Assembly: GCA_041319085.1 (NCBI GenBank)
Contig: CP101033.1
Location: forward strand, 3,650,001-3,672,500
DNA length: 22,500 bases
Direction of reading: 5' to 3'
From: Aeromonas veronii
Lineage (GTDB): Bacteria > Pseudomonadota > Gammaproteobacteria > Enterobacterales > Aeromonadaceae
The notes beneath the pieces are model-generated. The model ran no database searches and was not told the origin of the DNA. It saw only the letters and a program-made list of their open reading frames with translations. Both the position numbers and the translations under genes were made by a program. Of this stretch, positions 6,384 to 14,102 are shown one piece after another (the stretch's first letter is position 1; each line of letters starts with the position of its first letter).

Positions 6384-7670
6384 TTACTCCTGTTCGCGAG
6401 CAATGGCGCGCCAGCCAATATCCTTGCGGTAGAAGACGCCATCCCACTTGATGCGGCCAGCGAGCTGATAGGCACGCTGCTGGGCTTCTGCCACCGTATG
6501 GCCGAGGGCGGTGGCGCACAGCACACGGCCGCCAGCGGTCAGGCTGGTATCACCCTCCAGACGGGTACCGGCATGGAACACCTTCTCACCCGCCACCTCA
6601 TCCACCGGTAAGCCGCTGATGGGGTGATTGGTACTGTAATCGCCGGGATAGCCTCCCGCCGCCAACACCACTCCGATAGCGGCGCGGGGATCATAGATGG
6701 CCTCTTTCTGATCCAGCTTGCCTGCGCAAGCGGCCAGGCAGAGCTCCACCAGATCGGACTGCATCCGCAGCATGATGGGCTGGGTCTCGGGATCGCCAAA
6801 GCGGCAGTTGAACTCGATCACCTTGGGATTGCCTGCACCATCGATCATCAGACCGGCGTAGAGGAAACCGGTGTAGACATTGCCTTCGGCCGCCATGCCG
6901 CGCACGGTCGGCATGATCACCTGCTCCATCACCTTCTGATGTACCTCGGCGGTCACCACAGGCGCCGGCGAGTAAGCCCCCATACCGCCGGTGTTGAGGC
7001 CGGTATCACCGTCGCCAACGCGCTTGTGATCCTGACTGGTGGCCATCGGCAGCACGTGCTCGCCATCGACCATGACGATGAAGCTCGCCTCTTCACCCTC
7101 CAGAAACTCCTCAATCACCACCCGGGAGCCCGCTTCGCCAAAGGCATTGCCGGAGAGCATGTCGCGCACCGCGTCTTCCGCTTCCTGCAAAGTCATGGCG
7201 ACAATCACCCCCTTGCCCGCCGCCAGACCATCGGCCTTGATGACGATGGGGGCGCCCTTCTCGCGCAGGTAGGCGAGCGCAGGCTCCACTTCGGTGAAGT
7301 TCTGGTACTCGGCAGTCGGGATGGCGTGACGGGCCAGGAAATCCTTGGTGAAAGCCTTGGAGCCTTCCAGCTGGGCAGCGGCAGCGGTCGGGCCAAAGAT
7401 CGGCTGACCGGCGGCACGGAAGGCATCCACCACCCCTTTCACCAGCGGCGCTTCCGGCCCGACGATGGTGAGGCCAATCTGCTTCTCTTTGGCAAAGGCC
7501 AGCAGCCCCTCGACATCGGTCGCCTCGATGGCGACGTTCTCGACACCCGGCTCAAGCTGGGTGCCCGCATTGCCCGGCGCCACAAAAACGTGGCGCACCA
7601 GCGGGGAGTGTTTGGCCTTCCAGGCCAGAGCGTGTTCGCGGCCACCATTGCCAATGATCAGTACTTTCAT
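6384..7670 (-). CDS. purD: Phosphoribosylamine-glycine ligase (GAR synthetase)
   Basis: The 428-residue cytoplasmic enzyme makes glycinamide ribonucleotide from 5-phosphoribosylamine, glycine and ATP, the second step of purine synthesis. The N-terminal GNGGREHALAWK motif, the central ATP-grasp domain with GGMGAYSPAP, the metal-binding EFNCRFGDPETQ segment and the C-terminal domain are all present. Length equals that of the family (E. coli 429). ATG 7670 begins the usual MKVLIIGNGGREHA. It lies 114 bp behind purH on the same strand, as in the E. coli purHD operon. Its own terminator, about 30 bases after the stop, has been split by the insertion sequence. Confidence 0.97.
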   Translation of the reverse strand: MKVLIIGNGGREHALAWKAKHSPLVRHVFVAPGNAGTQLEPGVENVAIEATDVEGLLAFAKEKQIGLTIVGPEAPLVKGVVDAFRAAGQPIFGPTAAAAQLEGSKAFTKDFLARHAIPTAEYQNFTEVEPALAYLREKGAPIVIKADGLAAGKGVIVAMTLQEAEDAVRDMLSGNAFGEAGSRVVIEEFLEGEEASFIVMVDGEHVLPMATSQDHKRVGDGDTGLNTGGMGAYSPAPVVTAEVHQKVMEQVIMPTVRGMAAEGNVYTGFLYAGLMIDGAGNPKVIEFNCRFGDPETQPIMLRMQSDLVELCLAACAGKLDQKEAIYDPRAAIGVVLAAGGYPGDYSTNHPISGLPVDEVAGEKVFHAGTRLEGDTSLTAGGRVLCATALGHTVAEAQQRAYQLAGRIKWDGVFYRKDIGWRAIAREQE

Positions 7671-7695
7671 CGTATCGCTCGCTTCTATTTGTGGT

Positions 7696-7727
7696 CACTG
7701 GACGGCCACCCGGGCCGTCAGTCAGTG
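7696..7727 (-). other. Stem-loop in the purH-purD spacer
   Basis: GACGGCC (7701-7707) pairs with GGCCGTC (7713-7719), extended by CACTG (7696-7700) / CAGTG (7723-7727). It lies about 25 bases upstream of the purD start in the mRNA. It may stabilise or tune the distal cistron. No U-tract follows, so it is not a terminator. Confidence 0.5.
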
Positions 7728-7753
7728 GAAATAGTCAGTTGAAAAGAGACAAC

Positions 7754-7776
7754 AAAAGGGCCGCCATCGGCAGCCC
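7754..7776 (-). terminator. Intercistronic terminator-like hairpin after purH
   Basis: On the minus strand GGGCTGCC, loop GAT, GGCGGCCC (one G-U pair) is followed by TTTTG. It lies 8 bases after the purH TGA and 84 bases before purD. It could lower purD expression relative to purH, or mark partial termination inside the operon. Confidence 0.6.
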
Positions 7777-7784
7777 CTGACCCA

Positions 7785-9377
7785 TCAATGACGGAAATGG
7801 CGCATGTTGGTGAACACCATGCACATGCCGTGCTCGTCGGCGGCGTCAATTACCTCCTGATCGCGCATCGAGCCACCCGGCTGGATCACGCAGGAGATAC
7901 CGGCCTGAGCGGCAGCATCGATACCGTCGCGGAACGGGAAGAAGGCATCGGAGGCCATCACGGAGCCCGCCACGGTCAGTCCTTCGTCCGCAGCCTTGAT
8001 ACCGGCGATTTTGGCGGAGTAGACGCGGCTCATCTGGCCGGCGCCGACGCCGATGGTCTGGCCATCTTTGGCGTAGACGATGGCATTGGATTTGACGAAC
8101 TTGGCCACTTTCCAGCAGAACAGCAGATCTTGCAGCTCTGCCTCGGTCGGCTGGCGCTTGCTGACCACGGTGAGATCTCCCAGAGTCACCATGCCGAGAT
8201 CCCGCTCCTGCACCAGCAGGCCGCCGTTAACGCGCTTGAGGTCAAAACCCTGCGCCGGTGCCGTCCACTGACCGCATTCGAGCAGACGCACGTTCTGCTT
8301 GGCAGCGACCGCGTCGCGGGCCTCTTGGCTGACGGTCGGGGCAATGATCACTTCGACAAACTGGCGGGCCACGATGGCTGCGGCAGTGGCGCCATCCAGC
8401 TCGCGGTTGAAAGCGATGATGCCGCCGAAAGCAGAGGTGGGGTCGGTCTGGTAGGCACGATCGTAGGCACTCAGCAGGTCGTCACCGATGGCCACGCCGC
8501 AGGGGTTGGCATGCTTGACGATGACGCAGGCCGGTTCGCTGAACTCCTTCACACACTCCAGCGCCGCGTCGGTATCGGCGATGTTGTTGTAGGAGAGCGC
8601 CTTGCCCTGCAGCTGGGTCGCGCTGGAGACGGAACCCGGTGCGGCATGCTCTTCGGCGTAGAAGGCGGCAGCCTGATGGCTGTTCTCGCCGTAACGCATG
8701 TCCTGCTTCTTGATGAACTGGCTGTTGAAGGTGCGCGGGAAGCGGGACTCCTCGTCACCCTCCTTGTTGTCACCGTAGGAAGGAACCATGGTACCGAAGT
8801 AGTTGGCGATCATGCCGTCGTAGGCAGCAGTGTGCTCGAAGGCGGCGATGGCCAGATCGAAACGGGTCGCCAGTTTCAGGCTGTTGCCGTTGGCATCCAT
8901 TTCGCGAATAACCCGATCATAGTCGGCAGCTTTGACGACGATAGCGACATCTTTATGGTTTTTGGCGGCAGAACGCACCATGGTCGGGCCGCCGATGTCG
9001 ATGTTCTCGACTGCATCGGCCAGGGTGCAGCCCGCTTTGGCCACGGTGGCAGCAAAGGGGTAGAGGTTGACGACAACCATGTCGATGGGGGAGATAGCGT
9101 GCAGGGCCATGATGGCGTCATCCTGATCCCGACGGCCGAGGATGCCGCCATGAACCTTGGGATGCAGGGTCTTGACCCGGCCATCCATCATTTCAGGGAA
9201 ACCCGTGTAGTCGGAGACCTCGGTCACCGGCAGACCCGCCTCGCCAAGCAGCTTGGCGGTACCGCCCGTGGAGAGCAGGGCAACACCACGCTCGTTGAGT
9301 GCCTTGGCAAATTCCAGAATGCCAGTTTTGTCAGACACACTCAGCAGTGCACGGCGAATGGGTCGAGCTTGTTCCAT
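7785..9377 (-). CDS. purH: Bifunctional AICAR formyltransferase / IMP cyclohydrolase
   Basis: The 530-residue enzyme catalyses the last two steps of IMP synthesis: formylation of AICAR with 10-formyl-THF, then ring closure. The N-terminal MGS-like cyclohydrolase domain begins [20 protein letters not shown]. The transformylase domain carries the catalytic KHANPCGVA motif and [10 protein letters not shown]. The C-terminus [14 protein letters not shown] is canonical. I start at ATG 9377 ([12 protein letters not shown]) because this gives the normal length (E. coli 529) and has GAGGA upstream. The frame stays open to 9446, but those residues do not fit the family. It is the first gene of purHD. 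Two PurR-like boxes lie upstream. Confidence 0.97.
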   Translation of the reverse strand: MEQARPIRRALLSVSDKTGILEFAKALNERGVALLSTGGTAKLLGEAGLPVTEVSDYTGFPEMMDGRVKTLHPKVHGGILGRRDQDDAIMALHAISPIDMVVVNLYPFAATVAKAGCTLADAVENIDIGGPTMVRSAAKNHKDVAIVVKAADYDRVIREMDANGNSLKLATRFDLAIAAFEHTAAYDGMIANYFGTMVPSYGDNKEGDEESRFPRTFNSQFIKKQDMRYGENSHQAAAFYAEEHAAPGSVSSATQLQGKALSYNNIADTDAALECVKEFSEPACVIVKHANPCGVAIGDDLLSAYDRAYQTDPTSAFGGIIAFNRELDGATAAAIVARQFVEVIIAPTVSQEARDAVAAKQNVRLLECGQWTAPAQGFDLKRVNGGLLVQERDLGMVTLGDLTVVSKRQPTEAELQDLLFCWKVAKFVKSNAIVYAKDGQTIGVGAGQMSRVYSAKIAGIKAADEGLTVAGSVMASDAFFPFRDGIDAAAQAGISCVIQPGGSMRDQEVIDAADEHGMCMVFTNMRHFRH

Positions 9378-9548
9378 CACACTATCGTCCTCAACATAAC
9401 GGGGACCGTTCCATGGGAGGCGAGGCTCAACACAGAGAGTCCCCAAATAAATGGAAGTGGGGGATTTCGCAAACCACTCTCACCCCGACATCCGGCAAAA
9501 GCGTTTTAGGAAATGCCCGCTTGGTGCGGCGCTCTGTTATGGGCGCGT

Positions 9549-9554
9549 ATTCTA
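9549..9554 (-). promoter_or_regulatory. Candidate -10 element of the purHD promoter
   Basis: On the minus strand TAGAAT, preceded by TTTTTTGTG and followed by a GC-rich discriminator (ACGCGCCC), resembles a sigma-70 -10 box about 170 bases before purH. No good -35 is visible at 16-18 bp, so the assignment is tentative. Confidence 0.4.
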
Positions 9555-9613
9555 CACAAAAAATGTGACCTGTGGTGGATTTTTTGAAACAGCAAAGCCT
9601 TATTTGGCGCGGC

Positions 9614-9629
9614 GTTAAACGTTTTCCAC
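9614..9629. promoter_or_regulatory. PurR-like operator box 1
   Basis: The palindromic core AAACGTTT (9618-9625), followed by TC, matches the centre of the PurR consensus (about 10 of 16 positions as I remember it). The outer positions are poor. Confidence 0.5.
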
Positions 9630-9638
9630 TTGATTTTC

Positions 9639-9654
9639 TCGAAACGTTTGCACT
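9639..9654. promoter_or_regulatory. PurR-like operator box 2
   Basis: The core AAACGTTTGC (9643-9652) matches the PurR consensus centre. Its centre is 25 bp from that of box 1. The pair lies upstream of purH, a known PurR target in enterobacteria. Confidence 0.55.
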
Positions 9655-9793
9655 TTCAGTGTTTTATGGGAAAAAGGGTCGCCAGGAGATGTTTCTCTGC
9701 CCCTTTTATGCCCTTGGCTGGCAATCCATGGGCAAAGGGGTGATAGTGGATTCCGGTTTTTGTGGCGGCATACATTCAAGGGGAGAAAAGGGC

Positions 9794-10249
9794 ATGTATC
9801 GGATCGGTGAACTGGCCAAGGCGTGCGGGGTCAAGGCAGATACCCTGCGTTTTTACGAGAAGAACGGGCTTATCTCACCGGGGATCCGCAACGAATCCGG
9901 CTACCGTCTCTACAGCGAACAGGACAAACGGCGGCTGGAGTTCATCATTCGCGCCAAGTCGGTGGGATTCTCGCTGGCCGATATCGGCGAGCTGCTCGAC
10001 CTCGATACCAACAAGGCCAAAGTCACCTGTCAGGAGGTGAAAGCGGTGGCCGACACCAAGCTGGCCCAGGTGGAGCAGAAGCTCATCGAGCTGACCCGCT
10101 TTCGCGACAACCTGCGCGAGCTCTCCAATATCTGCTGCGGCGGCCCCCGCTCGGCGGAGCACTGCGCCATCCTCGAGACGCTGGAATCTGGTGCCCCGGC
10201 CCATCACGAGCATCATAGCCACGACCAGCATGACACTGTTCACGGCTGA
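9794..10249 (+). CDS. zntR: Zn(II)-responsive MerR-family regulator
   Basis: The 151-residue protein has an N-terminal winged helix (MYRIGELAKACGVKADTLRFY), a long dimerisation helix (about 80-110) and a C-terminal metal loop. Alignment to E. coli ZntR without gaps keeps Cys79, Cys114, Cys115 and Cys124, the Zn ligands. His119 of E. coli is Arg here, while a new His123 lies beside Cys124. The tail is rich in histidine (HHEHHSHDQHD), which may scavenge zinc. ZntR activates zntA, the zinc exporter gene, by untwisting a long-spacer promoter; no zntA is in this window. ATG 9794 has AGGGGAG 8 bases upstream; the frame remains open back to 9572 but that part is not homologous. arfA follows, as in E. 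coli. Confidence 0.9.
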   Translation: MYRIGELAKACGVKADTLRFYEKNGLISPGIRNESGYRLYSEQDKRRLEFIIRAKSVGFSLADIGELLDLDTNKAKVTCQEVKAVADTKLAQVEQKLIELTRFRDNLRELSNICCGGPRSAEHCAILETLESGAPAHHEHHSHDQHDTVHG

Positions 10250-10317
10250 CGTGGTGTGGCTAAATCAATGTGCCTAGCTCAGTGTGACTGACTCGGCACG
10301 CCCGACGCATTGCTCCG

Positions 10318-10350
10318 GCGGCGATTTGGTGACAAAATCGCCGCGTTTTT
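10318..10350 (+). terminator. zntR terminator
   Basis: A 10-bp stem GCGGCGATTT / AAATCGCCGC with loop GGTGACA is followed by GTTTTT. It lies about 70 bases after the zntR stop and separates zntR from arfA transcription. Confidence 0.85.
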
Positions 10351-10375
10351 AACCGGTGCCAGTGCATCCGGTTGC

Positions 10376-10401
10376 CGGGCGCTAGCCTGAACAGGCGCCC
10401 G
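10376..10401 (+). other. Stem-loop in the arfA leader
   Basis: CGGGCG (10376-10381) pairs with CGCCCG (10396-10401), and CCTG with CAGG around an AA loop, leaving a CTAG bulge on one side. It is about 60 bases upstream of the arfA start and has no U-tract. Function is unknown; it may simply lie in the promoter. Confidence 0.4.
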
Positions 10402-10463
10402 TCGCGAAAACCGCTATCCAGACACAAGAATCAACACACCAAGAGAAAAGAAGAGGAGCCATC

Positions 10464-10703
10464 ATGGCCAAGATCCGGGTCGACCAACCCGCCCTCCCCC
10501 GTGAGGAGCATGCGCAAGGGGGCAGCTATGCCCATCAGCGCGGCGAGATAAAAGATAACCATCTGCACGCCCTGCTCTCCGATCCGCTGTTTCGCAGCCG
10601 GGTCGAGCGCAACAAGAAGGGCAAGGGGAGTTACCAGCGCAAGGCCAAATTTGGCAAGCGGTGGGAGCCCGGCCAACAGCAGATGATCAGCATCTGCTAC
10701 TGA
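10464..10703 (+). CDS. arfA: Alternative ribosome-rescue factor A
   Basis: The 79-residue protein contains the ArfA core [17 protein letters not shown] followed by [17 protein letters not shown], nearly identical to E. coli ArfA. ArfA enters the empty mRNA channel of stalled ribosomes with its basic tail and recruits RF2 to release the peptide when tmRNA fails. Compared with E. coli it has about 15 extra N-terminal residues and lacks the hydrophobic, degradation-prone C-terminal tail; it ends [15 protein letters not shown] precedes ATG 10464. The last codons form a perfect 8-bp stem-loop (10678-10698), so part of the mRNA may lack a stop codon, the known way arfA is placed under tmRNA control. 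The zntR-arfA order is the same as in E. coli. Confidence 0.93.
   Translation: MAKIRVDQPALPREEHAQGGSYAHQRGEIKDNHLHALLSDPLFRSRVERNKKGKGSYQRKAKFGKRWEPGQQQMISICY
10678..10698 (+). promoter_or_regulatory. In-ORF hairpin at the arfA 3' end
   Basis: AGCAGATG, loop ATCAG, CATCTGCT form a perfect 8-bp stem ending five bases before the end of the stop codon. In E. coli and other proteobacteria arfA carries an RNase III site or terminator within the reading frame that yields non-stop mRNA. This stem has the right place, but it is followed by only a weak T-run (GGGTTTCT). Confidence 0.7.
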
Positions 10704-10723
10704 GCGGGTTTCTACCGACCATA

Positions 10724-10756
10724 AACAATCAGGGCGCCAATGGCGCCCTGATTGTT
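10724..10756. terminator. Strong bidirectional terminator, arfA/hemW
   Basis: A 15-bp perfect stem (AACAATCAGGGCGCC, loop AAT, GGCGCCCTGATTGTT) stands between the convergent ends of arfA (10703) and hemW (10843). Confidence 0.85.
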
Positions 10757-10842
10757 ATCTCGAAACACGGTTCGCCAAAACTGGCTTCCGAGCAGTGCAT
10801 AAACCTTGATCACGGCTTCACAGCAAGATCGTGAACCCGTTT

Positions 10843-11988
10843 TCACTCATCCATAAACAGCTCAAGCAGCACGTTAAGGTAGCGATGGCCGAGGGAGGTA
10901 AGCTGCCAGCTCTCCCCCAAATCCGCGATCAGCTCCTTGCTTTGGGCGATGGCGAGCACCGTCTCTACCCTTTCCAGCGGCAAGCCGGTATAGGCCTCGA
11001 ACTCCGCCTTGGGGGCCGGTTCAAACAGGCGGAAGCGATTCATGAAGTACTCGAGCGGCAGATCGTCCGCCGTCACCTGCCACTGCTCGTCCAGATAGGG
11101 GCGACTCTTGTCCAGATACCCTTTCGGATGCTTCACCTTGGCGGTGCGCAGGATCTGTTGGTTCGCGAGATCAGTCACCTTGCCGTGGGCGCCACAGCCA
11201 ATCCCCAGATAGTCGCCGAAGCGCCAGTAGTTGAGGTTGTGATGGCACTGGTAGCCCTCTTTGGCATAAGCCGAGATCTCGTACTGGCGATAACCGCTGG
11301 CGGTCAGCATAGCGTGGCCCTGCTCGTAGATATCCCACAGGGTGTCATCTTCCGGCAGTTTGGGCGGCTTGGAGGCAAACGCCGTGTTCGGCTCTATGGT
11401 GAGCTGATACCAGGAGAGGTGCGGCGGGGCGCAGTCGATAGCCTGCTGCAGGTCATAAAGGGCATCATCCAGACTCTGATCCGGCAGACCGTGCATCAGA
11501 TCCAGATTGAAGGTCGGCAGCGCAATGGCGTGGGCCAGTGCAGCCGCCTTGCGCGCCTCTTCCGGGCCGTGAATACGGCCGAGGCGGGTCAGCTTCTCCT
11601 GCTGGAAGCTCTGCACCCCGATGGAGATACGGTTGATGCCGGCGCGTTGGAAACCGGCGAACTTGTCCGCCTCTACTGTGCCCGGGTTGGCCTCCATGGT
11701 GATCTCGCAATCTGCGGTGAGCGGAATGCGGGCCCGCACCCCGTCCAGCAAGGCTTGCATCGCCTCCACCGTCAACAGGCTGGGGGTGCCGCCGCCGATA
11801 AAGATCGAGGAGAGCGGCCGCCCCTGCGCCCACTTCAGATCCTGATCCAGATCCTCCAGCAGGGCGGCGACATATTCGAGGTGAGGCAACTCCCCCTTCT
11901 GGGCATGGGAGTTGAAGTCACAGTAAGGGCACTTCTGGACGCACCAGGGCACATGAATATACAGAGAGAGCGGCGGCAGTTGCAGCAT
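10843..11988 (-). CDS. hemW: HemW, radical-SAM-family haem chaperone
   Basis: The 381-residue protein resembles coproporphyrinogen dehydrogenase HemN but belongs to the HemW group, which binds haem and hands it to respiratory enzymes. C16, C20 and C23 (PWCVQKCPYC) hold the 4Fe-4S cluster; as in HemW the fourth cysteine typical of HemN (CxxxCxxCxC) is missing. FIGGGTPSLL, EANPGTVEADKF, RISIGVQSF and GLPDQS follow, and the C-terminal HemN domain has the usual NLNYWRFGDYLGIGCGAHGK. I start at ATG 11988 (MLQLPPLSLYIHVPWC), which matches E. coli; the frame is open to 12024, but that part encodes a terminator-like hairpin. It is downstream of rdgB, as in E. coli. Confidence 0.95.
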   Translation of the reverse strand: MLQLPPLSLYIHVPWCVQKCPYCDFNSHAQKGELPHLEYVAALLEDLDQDLKWAQGRPLSSIFIGGGTPSLLTVEAMQALLDGVRARIPLTADCEITMEANPGTVEADKFAGFQRAGINRISIGVQSFQQEKLTRLGRIHGPEEARKAAALAHAIALPTFNLDLMHGLPDQSLDDALYDLQQAIDCAPPHLSWYQLTIEPNTAFASKPPKLPEDDTLWDIYEQGHAMLTASGYRQYEISAYAKEGYQCHHNLNYWRFGDYLGIGCGAHGKVTDLANQQILRTAKVKHPKGYLDKSRPYLDEQWQVTADDLPLEYFMNRFRLFEPAPKAEFEAYTGLPLERVETVLAIAQSKELIADLGESWQLTSLGHRYLNVLLELFMDE

Positions 11989-12000
11989 GGGGCTTCCAAT

Positions 12001-12022
12001 AAAACGGGGGCTCAAGGCCCCC
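12001..12022 (-). terminator. Terminator-like hairpin just before hemW
   Basis: On the minus strand GGGGGC, loop CTTGA, GCCCCC is followed by GTTTTATT. It lies 13 bases before the hemW start and about 55 bases after rdgB. It could terminate most rdgB transcripts or act as an attenuator for hemW. Confidence 0.65.
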
Positions 12023-12078
12023 ATTGTAGATGACTATGTGTAATTGACCGTGTGTAACCAACAAGGTGGTGAAGTGAC

Positions 12079-12675
12079 TCAGTGCGCCGCAGCCAGCGCA
12101 GCTTTTAACTTGGCCAGCGCCTGACCGCGATGGCTCAGCTGGTTTTTCAGCTCGGCGGGCATCTGGGCGGCGGTGCAGTCGTGATCCGGCACGAAGAAGA
12201 CAGGGTCATAGCCGAACCCGTGCTGACCGCGCGGCTCGTCGATGATCATCCCTTCCCAGCTCGCCTGACAGATGATGGGGGTGGGATCGTCGGCGTGGCG
12301 CATATAGACCAGCACACACCAGAAGCGGGCGCTCTTCAGGTACTCGGGGGCACCTTGCAGCTCGCCGAGCAGCTTCTCGATGTTGGCCTTGTCACCAGCA
12401 TCCACACCGGCAAAGCGGGCTGAGTAAACGCCGGGGCGGCCGTGCAGCAGGTCCACTTCCAGACCGGAGTCATCGGCCACGGCGGGCAGACCGGTAATGC
12501 GGGCGGCATGGCGGGCCTTGATGATGGCATTCTCGACGAAGGTGGTGCCGGTCTCGTCAGCATCGGAGACTGCAAACTCGCTCTGTGGGATCACCTGGAT
12601 CTTCATATCGGCCAGCATGGCGGCCAATTCCTTCACCTTTTTCTGGTTACCTGTTGCCAGGACAAGCTTGTTCAT
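12079..12675 (-). CDS. rdgB: XTP/dITP diphosphatase (Ham1/RdgB family)
   Basis: The 198-residue cytoplasmic enzyme cleaves non-canonical purine nucleoside triphosphates (dITP, XTP) to monophosphates and pyrophosphate, keeping them out of DNA and RNA. Motifs: ATGNQKKVKEL at 7-17 for triphosphate binding, ETGTTFVENAIIKA, the catalytic ADDSGLEVD, GVYSARFAG, GFGYDPVF and SHRGQAL near the end. Length matches E. coli (197). ATG 12675 has GGAGGT directly upstream; the ten residues before it in the open frame do not belong. It precedes hemW on the same strand, separated by a hairpin. Confidence 0.96.
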   Translation of the reverse strand: MNKLVLATGNQKKVKELAAMLADMKIQVIPQSEFAVSDADETGTTFVENAIIKARHAARITGLPAVADDSGLEVDLLHGRPGVYSARFAGVDAGDKANIEKLLGELQGAPEYLKSARFWCVLVYMRHADDPTPIICQASWEGMIIDEPRGQHGFGYDPVFFVPDHDCTAAQMPAELKNQLSHRGQALAKLKAALAAAH

Positions 12676-12806
12676 CGAGCACCTCCGCAAAAATAATCTG
12701 CGCATTCTATGCGCCGCACGCGTTTAGTAAAAGCGCCAATTACACCCGCTGTGCTGGGGTTGCGGGGGATTTTAAACCATCGAATAACCAGCTTTTTAAT
12801 ACATGT

Positions 12807-12819
12807 TTCCATAATGGAA
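12807..12819. promoter_or_regulatory. Palindrome in the rdgB / exporter intergenic region
   Basis: TTCCAT-A-ATGGAA is a perfect 13-bp palindrome in an AT-rich stretch about 95 bp before the exporter gene (12914). It may be an operator of the exporter. Nothing else identifies a regulator, and no regulatory gene is adjacent. Confidence 0.3.
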
Positions 12820-12913
12820 TAACTAAAGTGATTAAATACCATTTCTATTCATTACTGTGAGTCAGTAGACTCGCGCCCCAATTCATTAACCTGGCTGACT
12901 AAAGAGGTGACAG

Positions 12914-14077
12914 ATGCCATTGATACTTTTGCTCGTACTACTGGTGCTGTTCAGTCCTCTGGCTATCGACATCTACCTGCCCGCCATTCCGCAGATGGCC
13001 GAGCAGCTGGGCGCCGAAGTAACCCTGATGCAGGGCACCATCACCTGGTTCCTGTTCAGCATGGGACTGGGGCAACTGCTTGTTGGCCCGCTGGCCGATC
13101 GCTACGGTCGCAAGCCCATCGCGCTGGGCGGCGTGCTGCTCTATGGCCTGAGCGCGCTGGGGGCCGGTTTTGCCACCAGCCTCGGCGAATTGATGCTGGC
13201 GCGGGTGCTGCAGGGCTTTGGCGCCTGCGCCACCTCGGTCGCCGCCTTCTCGGTGGTACGTGACAGCTACGGCCCGAAAAAGAGCGGTCAGATGATCTCC
13301 TACCTCAATGGCGCCATCTGCTTTATTCCGGCGCTGGCCCCGCTGCTCGGTGGCTGGCTCACCGCCAAGGCGGGCTGGTCTGCCAACTTCTGGTTTATGG
13401 CCGGTTATGCGCTCATCGTCGGTAGCTGGCTGATGTGGCGGATGCCAGAGACCCGCCCGGAGGCGACCCGCAGCGAAGGAGCCCTCATCAGCTGGTCTCG
13501 CTACAGCCCGGTGCTGCGCTCCCCCAGCTTCCTGTTCAACGCGGCGCTGTGCATGCTGGCGATGGCGGTGATCCTCGCTTATGTCACTGCCGCACCGGTG
13601 CAGCTGATGGTGAAATTGGGGCTGGATATGAGCGGCTTTAGCTACTGGTTTACCGCCAACGCCGCGCTCAACATTCTGGCCTGCTTTATGGCGCCGCGCT
13701 TTATCGCCAAGGTGGGGCCTAGACGCACCTTGCGCATCGGCCTGCTGGTGTTGATGCTCTCTGCCATCGCCCTGACGCTGGCGATGCACATCGAACATCC
13801 GCTGGCGATGATGGGGCCGGTGTTCCTCTCCAGCATCGGCTTTGCCATGATCCTGGGCTCGGCCGCCGGGATGGCGCTGGCACCGTTCGGCCACTGCGCC
13901 GGTACCGCCGCCGCCCTGCTCGGCCTGTTCCAGATGAGCGGCTCCGGCGCTCTGGTTGGCCTGACCGGCGCCCTGATGCACGACCCGCTCAGCCAGCTGG
14001 CGCTGCATATGTGGCTACTGCTGCCGCCCCTGTTGATGCTGATGACCCGGCGCGGACGCCGCTTGTGTTTGCAATAA
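12914..14077 (+). CDS. Bcr/CflA-type multidrug MFS exporter
   Basis: The 387-residue protein has twelve hydrophobic segments. SPLAIDIYLPAIPQMAEQLG in helix 1 is characteristic of the drug:H+ antiporter-1 Bcr/CflA subfamily. Motif A GPLADRYGRKP lies between helices 2 and 3, and LARVLQGFGAC with SVVRDSYG in helices 4-5. It should expel small toxic compounds from the cytoplasm in exchange for protons; the substrate cannot be told. GAGGTG precedes ATG 12914. It is a single gene, divergent from rdgB, with a terminator just after it. The end (TRRGRRLCLQ) is a short basic cytoplasmic tail. Confidence 0.9.
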   Translation: MPLILLLVLLVLFSPLAIDIYLPAIPQMAEQLGAEVTLMQGTITWFLFSMGLGQLLVGPLADRYGRKPIALGGVLLYGLSALGAGFATSLGELMLARVLQGFGACATSVAAFSVVRDSYGPKKSGQMISYLNGAICFIPALAPLLGGWLTAKAGWSANFWFMAGYALIVGSWLMWRMPETRPEATRSEGALISWSRYSPVLRSPSFLFNAALCMLAMAVILAYVTAAPVQLMVKLGLDMSGFSYWFTANAALNILACFMAPRFIAKVGPRRTLRIGLLVLMLSAIALTLAMHIEHPLAMMGPVFLSSIGFAMILGSAAGMALAPFGHCAGTAAALLGLFQMSGSGALVGLTGALMHDPLSQLALHMWLLLPPLLMLMTRRGRRLCLQ

Positions 14078-14102
14078 ATCCTGTGCTCTGATGGGCACAC
14101 TC

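Larger units (their letters stand above)
9378..9793. other. Divergent purH-zntR intergenic region
   Basis: These 416 bp carry the purHD promoter, the two AAACGTTT palindromes (9618-9625 and 9643-9650) and the zntR leader. A long imperfect dyad pairs GGGAAAAAGGG (9668-9678) with CCCCTTTTATGCCC (9700-9713) just upstream of zntR; its role is unknown. Open frames in this stretch lack starts with ribosome binding sites, and I regard it as non-coding. Confidence 0.6.

Noticed and set aside
7788..9509. 573-aa plus-strand open frame opposite purH
   Set aside because: Caused by GC-rich codon bias of purH; sequence is of low-complexity His/Gly/Asp type with no family resemblance.
9668..9713. GGGAAAAAGGG / CCCCTTTTATGCCC dyad as a ZntR-type promoter operator
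   Set aside because: ZntR operators are tight dyads within a 19-20 bp promoter spacer; here the arms are 21 bases apart and no -35/-10 pair frames them.
9572..9793. N-terminal extension of ZntR in the open frame
   Set aside because: No ribosome binding site, and MYRIGELAK at 9794 is the universal start of ZntR. The extension would also cover the purH upstream operators.
10831..12033. 400-aa plus-strand open frame opposite hemW
   Set aside because: Shadow of hemW, whose motifs are complete on the minus strand.
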